From positions 1 to 51,494 of the forward strand of contig CAMPKJ010000005.1 in assembly GCA_946887105.1 (NCBI GenBank): a DNA stretch of 51,494 bases, in the 5' to 3' direction. The DNA is from an uncultured Acidobacteriota bacterium (lineage in GTDB: Bacteria > Acidobacteriota > Thermoanaerobaculia > Gp7-AA8). Under the pieces are notes generated by a model, which ran no database searches, was not told the DNA's origin, and was given only the letters and a program-made list of their open reading frames with translations. Each line of letters begins with the position of its first letter. The first letter of the stretch is position 1. The position numbers and the translations under genes were made by a program. Of this stretch, positions 42,555-49,521 are shown piece by piece.

Positions 42555-43187
42555 TTAGATGGTTTCTGTCGTTGCCTCGCCCACAATGCGCCCGAGGTGC
42601 CGGTCAGGTCCGGACGCATTGAAGCGGAGATTGGATTCTTTGGGAGACTGCGGAAAAATGACCACGTGCCCCGTCCAGTCGCGTGTCAGGTAGCGGGAGC
42701 CGGCCTGCATGCGGCCGAGGTCCGGATCGATCACGATCACGCCACCGCCGGAAGTGCGGCGCTCCAGGACCACGTAATGCGTTCCGATGAGCGCAATGGC
42801 GGGCAGTACGAGAGCGTCGATGCGATCCTGCGGAACCTGGAGTGCCTTCGCGTCCAGACCGGCTTCATGGCTCGCTGCAACGATTTGCGACGGCGACCAG
42901 CCGGTGCGGCCGTAGTTCACAGGCTGCGTCGATTCTGTGACGGCCACGCCGCGTAATGCGAAGACCGCTCGCAATGCGGCCGGGCCGCAGTCTGCCGGTC
43001 CTTCCTGCAGCTCGACGCCGTTGTCGGACAGGAGCTGTCCGCCGAGAAAATACGCCTTCATGCTCCGTACCGGGCGCAGCCGCGAGCGCAACACCGTCGC
43101 GGTCAGCGGCACTGCCGCTACTGTGAATGCGGCCAGGAGCAGGAGCGTGCGTGCGGCGGTTTTATTGGGCGAAAACATGGGCGACAT
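42555..43187 (-). CDS. Membrane-anchored C39-family cysteine protease
   Basis: A 210-residue protein: an N-terminal anchor (about 12-33) and one C39 domain. The triad is C67 in GPADCGPAALRAVFALRGV, H137 in GTHYVVLERR and D154 in VIVIDPDLGRM. C39 proteases usually cut bacteriocin leaders after GG/GA and are normally fused to ABC exporters; here the protease is separate and appears to face outward. Starts at 43187 or 43178 both overlap the upstream thioredoxin-like gene. It is 11 nt upstream of the candidate precursor gene. Confidence 0.9.
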   Translation of the reverse strand: MSPMFSPNKTAARTLLLLAAFTVAAVPLTATVLRSRLRPVRSMKAYFLGGQLLSDNGVELQEGPADCGPAALRAVFALRGVAVTESTQPVNYGRTGWSPSQIVAASHEAGLDAKALQVPQDRIDALVLPAIALIGTHYVVLERRTSGGGVIVIDPDLGRMQAGSRYLTRDWTGHVVIFPQSPKESNLRFNASGPDRHLGRIVGEATTETI

Positions 43188-43683
43188 TGGACGGGCGCGG
43201 TCCGCGCCATTTCTGGACGAGCACGCCGCGGGCATTCATCAGCAGGCCGGTGGGGGTGCGGAAATCGCCGTGAGTGCGTTCCAGCACACCGCCGGCATCG
43301 ATGACGGTCTGCTTTTGCAGCCGGGGAAAGGCGCTCATGAACTCGCGGGTGGCGTCGGGTGTACTGAGCGAGACGATCGTGACGCGGGAAAAGGGCTCAT
43401 TGGAGCGCTGCATCTCCTCGAGCTCCGCGCGGCAGATCGGACATGATGCGCTCACAATGAGCCACACGTGCTGCGCGGGAACCGTGACCGGGTTTCCATC
43501 GAGGGCGCGCGCGGTGAGCGGCGCGATGCGATCGCCCGCCGCGAGCGATTCCGGAGCGCGCGTGGCGCTGATGTATGCGATCACGGCCGCCGGAATGCAG
43601 ATCACGAGGGCCAACAGCCACAGTGCGCGTTTGCGGTTCGGAGTGGCCGGTGTGTGGACGGAGTTCGACTGAAGTTCGTTCAT
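43162..43683 (-). CDS. Membrane-anchored thioredoxin-like (TlpA/MauD-type) protein
   Basis: A 173-residue protein: one N-terminal membrane helix (about 20-41), then a thioredoxin fold with SASCPICRAELEEM (C81, C84) and the cis-proline region FRTPTGLLMN (P144). The CPIC site faces outward, so thiol-disulfide exchange outside the inner membrane is expected. With the MauE-like protein at the other end of the operon it recalls the MauD/MauE pair. First gene of the operon behind the promoter at 43783-43810. Confidence 0.9.
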   Translation of the reverse strand: MNELQSNSVHTPATPNRKRALWLLALVICIPAAVIAYISATRAPESLAAGDRIAPLTARALDGNPVTVPAQHVWLIVSASCPICRAELEEMQRSNEPFSRVTIVSLSTPDATREFMSAFPRLQKQTVIDAGGVLERTHGDFRTPTGLLMNARGVLVQKWRGPRPSNVAHVFAQ

Positions 43684-43782
43684 CTGGGCGCAGTTCGAGC
43701 GTCGAGGCGGTCCACTACGACAGAGCGTGGCCGCGAATCGTACGCGATAGTTATTTGCTGTGTTAACTGCTGAGGGGCGCAG

Positions 43783-43810
43783 TTTAAACAGCCGTGTGGA
43801 GGGCTGTCAA
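43783..43810 (-). promoter_or_regulatory. Promoter of the peptide operon
   Basis: Minus-strand TTGACA (43810-43805), 16-bp spacer and TTTAAA (43788-43783, within palindrome GTTTAAAC) about 100 nt upstream of the thioredoxin-like start. Together with the palindrome at 43869-43882, this is the only clear regulatory content in the longest non-coding stretch (43684-43893). Confidence 0.7.
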
Positions 43811-43868
43811 GACGCTTTTCGGGGAAATGTACTGGACGGACGGCCGGTAAGAACGCCCTATGCCGGTA

Positions 43869-43882
43869 TGTAATCGATTACA
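43869..43882. promoter_or_regulatory. Perfect 14-bp palindrome, possible operator
   Basis: TGTAATCGATTACA is self-complementary and lies 58 bp upstream of the -35 of the peptide operon and 11 bp after the stop of the zinc-ribbon gene. It could be an operator for an unknown regulator; no regulator gene is adjacent. Confidence 0.5.
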
Positions 43883-43893
43883 ACGGAATTTCA

Positions 43894-44121
43894 TTATGAA
43901 TCGATCGGGCGCGCGTACGATTTCAACAGCCCGCAGTGCGTGCATCGATACGTCACCACCTCGAGATTCGGCTTCCCGCTGGTCTTCAATCCGCTCCAGA
44001 ACGAACGCTCGGGCCTGCCACCGATCCACGACGCGATGTGGCGGCTGTCGAAGTGGCCGCGGTCGAGAATGAATCCTTCTTCCATGGTGCCCGAGCATTC
44101 CGGGCAGACTGGCTCGCTCAT
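43894..44121 (-). CDS. Small zinc-ribbon protein
   Basis: A 75-residue protein starting MSEPVCPECSGTMEEGFILD with a second pair YRCTHCGLLKSYA near the end, so two CxxC knuckles make one zinc ribbon around a central WIGGRPERSFWSGLKTSG. It resembles short uncharacterised zinc-ribbon domain proteins. The ATG at 44121 is chosen as the family start; the upstream open frame to 44148 is short. It is divergent from the DUF2911 gene. Confidence 0.8.
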   Translation of the reverse strand: MSEPVCPECSGTMEEGFILDRGHFDSRHIASWIGGRPERSFWSGLKTSGKPNLEVVTYRCTHCGLLKSYARPIDS

Positions 44122-44215
44122 TCGAGTTCCCTCCACCGCGCCATTCAATCACGCCCGCGCGCGGGGCGGTTCGTGGTTTCTGTTAGCATCCGCCCGCCAA
44201 AACGAAGGAGGAATC

Positions 44216-45055
44216 ATGCGCAAAACCATTACCCTTGCCGCCGCGCTCATCCTGACCACGAGCGCGTACGCTCAGCAGATCCGCACGCCGCGGCCGAGCC
44301 CGTCGGCCACGCTCATGCAGACCGTCGGCCTGACCGACGTCACCATCAAGTACAGCCGTCCGGGCGTGAAGGGGCGCGCCATCTGGGGCGCGCTCGTGCC
44401 GTACGACAAGGTCTGGCGCACCGGCGCCAACGAGGCCACCACCATCACGTTCAGCGACGACGTGACCGTCGAAGGGCAGAAGCTCCCGAAGGGGACGTAC
44501 AGCCTGCACACCGTTCCCGGCCAGACCCAGTGGGGCGTCATCTTCAACAGCGTGGCCGATCAGTGGGGCAGCTACAGCTACGACGCGGCGAAGGACGTGC
44601 TGCGCGTGAACGTCACGCCGCAGGCCGCGCCGCACGCGGAGTGGATGACGTTCGAGGTGCCGGAGATGACCACCGACACCGCCAAGGTCGTGCTGCGCTG
44701 GGAGAAGATCGCGGTGCCGTTCACGATCGACACCGACTCCACCGCGCGCACGATGGCGCAGTTCAAGGCGGCGCTGAACCCGCAGCCGGATTGGCGCACG
44801 CCGTACATGGCCGCCAATTTCGCATTCGACAACAAGGGCGTGGCCACCGACGCCGAGATCATGTCGTGGCTCGATCAGTCGCTGAAGGCGAACCAGAACA
44901 TCGCCAACCTCTTTCTGCGTGCGCGTCTGGCGGAGCGCTCGGGCAACAAGGCGGACGCGATCCGCTACGGCGAGATGGCCATCGCCGCGGCCACGCCGCA
45001 GCAGGCCGACTTCGCCTCCGAAGTGCGCCGCAACGTCGAGAACTGGAAGAAGTAA
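44216..45055 (+). CDS. DUF2911 exported protein
   Basis: A 279-residue exported protein with signal peptide (1-20, ending SAYAQ). DUF2911 signatures: QTVGLTDVTIKYSRPGVKGR, IWGALVPYDKVWRTGANEAT, LPKGTYSLHTVP and WGVIF. A helical C-terminal extension (about 200-279, tetratricopeptide-like: NIANLFLRARLAERSGNKAD) follows. The family is common in Bacteroidota and Acidobacteriota; function unknown. AAGGAGGAATC is an excellent ribosome site before the ATG at 44216. It converges on the HEXXH lipoprotein gene with a 3-nt gap. Confidence 0.93.
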   Translation: MRKTITLAAALILTTSAYAQQIRTPRPSPSATLMQTVGLTDVTIKYSRPGVKGRAIWGALVPYDKVWRTGANEATTITFSDDVTVEGQKLPKGTYSLHTVPGQTQWGVIFNSVADQWGSYSYDAAKDVLRVNVTPQAAPHAEWMTFEVPEMTTDTAKVVLRWEKIAVPFTIDTDSTARTMAQFKAALNPQPDWRTPYMAANFAFDNKGVATDAEIMSWLDQSLKANQNIANLFLRARLAERSGNKADAIRYGEMAIAAATPQQADFASEVRRNVENWKK

Positions 45056-45058
45056 CGC

Positions 45059-46846
45059 TCACCGGACCGCTTTTTCAGCAAGCGGATCCAAAGAGCGGAA
45101 CGCTTCCCGCAGCTCATCGTCCGTGAGGAGATCGAGCTGCGGGAGCAGCGGTTTCGTCCGATCGATGCGCGCGATCGCACCCGCGTTCGCGCGCATCCAT
45201 TGCTCCACTCCCCGCAGCGCGCGCTCGTTGGCCTTGGCGTGCGCGCCTTCGCCGCCGAGCATGGCAAGGATGGCGCCCATCGCCGCGCGCGGAGCCGGAG
45301 CAAACGCAACCTCGGAGAGCTTGGCGCGGTACTCCAGCTCTTCGCGATCGTCGATTCCGAAGACCTGCTTGTCGATCGCATGACGCCCTTCGTGCGCCCA
45401 GATCGACGATGCAAACTCGTGCTGCCGCGCCCGGGCGATGAACGCGTCGCGCAACGCATCGCCGGACAAGCCGGTCGCGGCCAGCGAATCGCGCAGCGCT
45501 TCGGCATATTGCGTCTGCAGGCGGAGGTCCAGACCGCGGAACACCGCGAGGGCGCCGTTTTTCGCGCGCTCCGCGTCGCGGCGCGTTTCATCGGCCATCT
45601 CCCGATCCATCCTGGCGCGCAGCTCCGGATCGTCGATGCGGCGCCAGCGGCGGATCGGCCCGTTCGCGTACATCGGCCGGATCTGCACGATGTCGTCGTC
45701 GCCGTTCCAGCCGCCGGTGCCGGTACGGCCGCTGCTGAGCCACGCCAGGTAGCCGGTCGCGTACATCCCGTCCAGCTGCACGAAGCGGATGGAGGCGCGG
45801 CGACCGTACTGTTCGACCGTGCGTTTGTCGTCGGCGACACGATGTCCGATGACCACGTTCGCGACGCCGTCGATCTCGCCGAGCGTGACCACGGTGCCGT
45901 ACCGGCGATCCATCTCTTTCCCCGCGGCTTCGAGCGAGAACGCCGGGCGCGCCCCGTTCCACGACAGCGCGTTCCAGAGCGCCTGCGCTTCGTTCTCGAC
46001 CGTCCTGCGCATCGCGTCATCGTCGTTTTCGCCGCGAGCGATGGCGCGATGATGTTCGGCGGCGACGCCGCGCAAACGCCGCAGCGAGGCGGCGTAGCTG
46101 AGGAGATCGCGCGTCGCCGCATCATCGGGTGTGGAGGGCGTACACGGATCGCGCAACACGAGCTCCGCTTCTTCGAAGAGCTTTGATTTTGCGAGTGCAT
46201 GCGCGAGTGAATCGCGCGCGGGCAGCGACGCCGGCACCGCCGCGGGAACATCGGCGTAATACCAGCGCCACGCCTGCATGGCGGTGGCATGGTCCGCCGC
46301 CATCAGGGCCGCGCTCAGGAGCGATCGGGATGGCTCGATGGACGGACCGGTGGTATCGATCACGCCGCGCAGCTCCGCGATCGCAGCGGCCAGCGCCTCG
46401 CCGTCCGCGGAGCAACGCCCTGCCAGCCGTGCTTGCCGTGCTTCTTCGATCGTGGCCGCGGCGTGGAGAAGATGCGCGTCGTTCACTTCCTCCCGTTTCT
46501 TCGCCAGGGACATCGCGCGCATGGCCGCCGCGCGCGCGGCGTTGAAATCGTGCGTGAGCTGCGTCTCCAGGCGTGCCGCTTCGAGCGCGGCCTCCGCGGT
46601 CGCCACGTTCGCAAGAGTGGCCCGCGCACGCGCGGCGTCGTGAAAGACGTACCAGTCGATGTGTGCGGCGCGGATGTTCGCCCGCTCGCGGCGTAGCGGA
46701 TCGGGATCGCTGCTTGCGGCCTGGCGGTAGAGCTCCCGCGCGCGTCCGAGGTCGCGCGTCATCGAGTCCGCCCGATCGAAGGGAGGGAGCGAGGAGCTCT
46801 TGCACGCGACCAGCAACAGCAGGGACGGAAGGAGCGCTCGGTTCAT
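45059..46846 (-). CDS. Lipoprotein with HEXXH motif and helical repeats
   Basis: A 595-residue lipoprotein: signal ending LLLLVAC (lipobox, C15), an N-terminal all-helical region (about 25-260) reminiscent of tetratricopeptide repeats, and a C-terminal part with IWAHEGRHAIDKQ (HEGRH at 485-489), a candidate zinc site. No known protease family is recognised; a metallopeptidase role is inferred from HEXXH only. TACTGT ends 6 nt before the ATG and no ribosome site is seen. It lies 75 nt downstream of the AraC gene on the same strand. Confidence 0.78.
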   Translation of the reverse strand: MNRALLPSLLLLVACKSSSLPPFDRADSMTRDLGRARELYRQAASSDPDPLRRERANIRAAHIDWYVFHDAARARATLANVATAEAALEAARLETQLTHDFNAARAAAMRAMSLAKKREEVNDAHLLHAAATIEEARQARLAGRCSADGEALAAAIAELRGVIDTTGPSIEPSRSLLSAALMAADHATAMQAWRWYYADVPAAVPASLPARDSLAHALAKSKLFEEAELVLRDPCTPSTPDDAATRDLLSYAASLRRLRGVAAEHHRAIARGENDDDAMRRTVENEAQALWNALSWNGARPAFSLEAAGKEMDRRYGTVVTLGEIDGVANVVIGHRVADDKRTVEQYGRRASIRFVQLDGMYATGYLAWLSSGRTGTGGWNGDDDIVQIRPMYANGPIRRWRRIDDPELRARMDREMADETRRDAERAKNGALAVFRGLDLRLQTQYAEALRDSLAATGLSGDALRDAFIARARQHEFASSIWAHEGRHAIDKQVFGIDDREELEYRAKLSEVAFAPAPRAAMGAILAMLGGEGAHAKANERALRGVEQWMRANAGAIARIDRTKPLLPQLDLLTDDELREAFRSLDPLAEKAVR

Positions 46847-46921
46847 GCTCGAACAGTACGCGGCCGGAACGGACGCGTCTTGTACGCGGCTGCGCAAATG
46901 GAACGCGGTTGGTGTGGGCTT

Positions 46922-47677
46922 TCAGTGTCTGAGCCCGCGCCGGAAATGCGCGGGCGTCATCCCGGTCAGGCGGCGGAACGTTCTGGTGAAGTGGCTCTGG
47001 TCCGCGAAACCGGCATCGAGCGCGATCTCCTGCAGCGGCGCGCCGGAGGCCAGTCTGTTGCGCGCGTAGGCGACACGCAGGTCGCGCAGGAACTCGCCGA
47101 TGGTCAGGCCGTAATGCCGGCGGAAGGCGCGCGCGAGGTGTGTGGGATGGATGTTCACGGATGCGGCCAGCGCGTCGAGCCCAAACGCTTCGCGAAAGTC
47201 GCGCTCGAGCGTGCGGCGCACTTCGCGAAGCCACGATGGTGCGCGGTCGGATTCGCGGTGCCGCACGCTGGCGGCAAAGAGCTCCAGCATCAACGCCTCG
47301 ACCACCATCGCCGAGACGTGGTCGGGACGGCGGAACTCCTCGCGCAGCTTCGCCGCGATTCCCGCGGCGGCCGGAGTGCGGAGCACCGTGCTGCGCTCGA
47401 ACGTGCCGCCGTGCACGTTCAGACAGGTGGCGCTGCGATCGCCGAAGACGTTGGAATGGCGTTCGCCCGGCGCGTGCACGACGATCGACTGCGTCACGCA
47501 ATCTCGCGTCACGCCGTTGGCCAGCTCGCGGTATGCGCCTGAGAGCACGACCGTGACGTAGGCCTGATCGTGCTCGTGCAAAGGCAGCGACGCCGCCCGG
47601 TCGTAACGGGTGAGCGTGAGCGCAAAGGCGCCGATCTGCCGCGTGCGTACGCAGCTGCCGTGGAGATCGACATTCAT
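46922..47677 (-). CDS. AraC-family transcriptional regulator
   Basis: A 251-residue regulator. The N-terminal cupin-like sensor half (about 10-100, with LPLHEHDQAYVTVVLSGAYR and VVHAPGERHSN) is followed by two helix-turn-helix motifs: LDALAASVNIHPTHLARAFR then RHYGLTIGEFLRDLRVAYAR, and ALDAGFADQSHFTRTFRRLT. Target genes are unknown; the downstream lipoprotein gene is a candidate. It faces the same way as the SSS transporter gene, ending 22 nt after it. Confidence 0.95.
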   Translation of the reverse strand: MNVDLHGSCVRTRQIGAFALTLTRYDRAASLPLHEHDQAYVTVVLSGAYRELANGVTRDCVTQSIVVHAPGERHSNVFGDRSATCLNVHGGTFERSTVLRTPAAAGIAAKLREEFRRPDHVSAMVVEALMLELFAASVRHRESDRAPSWLREVRRTLERDFREAFGLDALAASVNIHPTHLARAFRRHYGLTIGEFLRDLRVAYARNRLASGAPLQEIALDAGFADQSHFTRTFRRLTGMTPAHFRRGLRH

Positions 47678-47699
47678 ACTCCGACTGACGCCGGAACGA

Positions 47700-49403
47700 T
47701 CAGGATGTTCCCGGCTGCACGCGCGCAGGCAGGAACATCTGCGCGATCATCGCCGCCGCCACTCCCACCACACAGCCCACCACGTTCCACCACAGCCAGG
47801 CCATGCTGCTGAACATCGAGCACAGGATCACCGCCACCTCGGCCACCACCGCGCCGCACAGCATGGCCGTCCCGCCGACGCGTTTCGCGTAGAACGCCAC
47901 CAGGAAGATCGCCAGCATCGTGCCGTAGAAGAGCGAGCCGATGCGGTTGACCGCCTCGATGAGAGATCCGAGCTGATTCGCGAACAGTCCGAAGCCGATG
48001 CAGAACACGCCCCAGAACACGGTCATCCACTTCGACACGATCACGTATTCGTGATCGGCGCGGCCGGGGAGCAGGAGGCGTTTCCAGATGTCGACCACGC
48101 TGGTCGACGCGAGCGAGTTCAATCCCGATGCCGTGGCCGACATCGCCGCGCAGAAGATGGCCGCGAGCAGCAGGCCGACCAGTCCCGGCGGGAGGTTCTG
48201 CATGATGAAGGTGAGGAACACGTAGTCGGTGTCGGCCTTGTCGGCCAGCGGATCGTTTTTGCGGATCAGTTCCGATGCCGCCTGGCGCGTGGCGTCGTTC
48301 TGCCTCTGCAGCGTCTGCAGCGCCGTCGCGGTCTGCTCGGTCGCGGCGGCATCCTTCGCCTCGATCGCCGCCACCAGCTGCATCGCCGCCGCGCGCTTGG
48401 CCTCGAAGATCTGCGCGTGTGTGGCCTCGAGCCGGCGGAACTCTTCGGCGTACGCGCCGGCGCGCACTTTCTCGCGCTGCACGGGATTGAACGACAGCGG
48501 CGGCGCGGCGAACTGGTAGAAGACGAACACCATCGCGCCGACGAAGAGGATGAAGAACTGCATCGGCACTTTCACCAGGCCGTTGAACAGCAGGCCGAGA
48601 CGGCTCTGCCTGATCGTTTCGCCGGTCAGGTAACGCTGCACCTGCGATTGGTCCGTGCCGAAGTACGCCAGCGCGACCATCAGTCCGCCGAACAGCCCGG
48701 ACCAGAAGTTGTACGGCGTGCGCACGTCGAACGTGAAGTCGATCACGTTCATGCGTCCCATCTTCCCCGCCACGCGCACCGCTTCCGTCAATCCCACGCC
48801 CTCGGGCAGTGAACTGATGGCGATGATCATGGCCACGGCCATGCCGCCGAGGGCGATCAGCAGCTGGTGCGTTTGCGTCCACGACACCGCTTTCGTGCCG
48901 CCGGTGGCCGTGTAGAGGATCACCAGCACGCCGATGATCAGCGTCGTCAGCTGGATGTTCCAGCCCAGGACCAGCGACACGATCAGCGCGGGCGCGAAGA
49001 GCGTCATCGCGGTGCCGAGGCCGCGCTGCACGAGAAAGAGGATCGCGGTGACGGAGCGCATGCGCAGGTCGAAACGCGTTTCCAGATACTCGTACGCCGT
49101 GAAGACTTTCAGGCGGTGATAGATCGGCACGGCGGTGATGGAGAGGATCACCATCGCCACCGGCAGCCCGAGGTAGAACTGCACGAAGCGCATGCCGTCG
49201 GTGTACGCCTGGCCGGGCGTGGAGAGGAACGTGATCGCGCTGGCCTGCGTGGCCATCACCGAGAGCGCGACCGTGTACCACTGCATCTGCCGGTCGGCGA
49301 GCAGGAACTGCGCGAGGCGCTCCTGTCGCCGTCCCTTCCACATGCCGTAAAGCACGATGGCGGCGAGCGTCGCGCAGAGGACGATCCAGTCGATTGGTCT
49401 CAC
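47700..49403 (-). CDS. Sodium:solute symporter (SSS family)
   Basis: A 567-residue transporter with about 14 membrane helices. Hallmarks include LADRQMQWYTVALSVMATQA, TAVPIYHRLKVFTAYEYLET, YTATGGTKAVSWTQTHQ, FGTDQSQVQRYLTG and SATASGLNSLASTSVVDIWK. An unusual helical insert of about 90 residues (roughly 315-405) sits between two helices. Substrate unknown; the adjacent PIG-L-type deacetylase suggests a sugar or amino-sugar. The start is the GTG at 49403 with a GAGG site, 10 nt after the 35-residue gene. Confidence 0.93.
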   Translation of the reverse strand: MRPIDWIVLCATLAAIVLYGMWKGRRQERLAQFLLADRQMQWYTVALSVMATQASAITFLSTPGQAYTDGMRFVQFYLGLPVAMVILSITAVPIYHRLKVFTAYEYLETRFDLRMRSVTAILFLVQRGLGTAMTLFAPALIVSLVLGWNIQLTTLIIGVLVILYTATGGTKAVSWTQTHQLLIALGGMAVAMIIAISSLPEGVGLTEAVRVAGKMGRMNVIDFTFDVRTPYNFWSGLFGGLMVALAYFGTDQSQVQRYLTGETIRQSRLGLLFNGLVKVPMQFFILFVGAMVFVFYQFAAPPLSFNPVQREKVRAGAYAEEFRRLEATHAQIFEAKRAAAMQLVAAIEAKDAAATEQTATALQTLQRQNDATRQAASELIRKNDPLADKADTDYVFLTFIMQNLPPGLVGLLLAAIFCAAMSATASGLNSLASTSVVDIWKRLLLPGRADHEYVIVSKWMTVFWGVFCIGFGLFANQLGSLIEAVNRIGSLFYGTMLAIFLVAFYAKRVGGTAMLCGAVVAEVAVILCSMFSSMAWLWWNVVGCVVGVAAAMIAQMFLPARVQPGTS

Positions 49404-49413
49404 GAGTGCATCC

Positions 49414-49521
49414 TCAACCGAGCGTCCTCGTGAAGATGTAGAAGAGGATCACTTCCGCGGCCAGCCCGATCAGCACGGCGAAGTAGAGGCGGGTGGGATG
49501 CTTGTCGTCGGTATGAGTCAT
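49414..49521 (-). CDS. 35-residue single-pass membrane protein
   Basis: A very small protein, MTHTDDKHPTRLYFAVLIGL with one membrane helix (LYFAVLIGLAAEVILFYIF) and a short basic tail. Its ATG at 49521 overlaps the deacetylase stop (ATGA), and the SSS gene follows after 10 nt. It is probably an accessory subunit of the transporter; this is inferred from position only. Confidence 0.75.
   Translation of the reverse strand: MTHTDDKHPTRLYFAVLIGLAAEVILFYIFTRTLG

Noticed and set aside
44183..44635. Minus-strand open frames opposite the DUF2911 gene.
   Set aside because: Shadow of a clearly coding gene with signal peptide and strong ribosome site on the plus strand.
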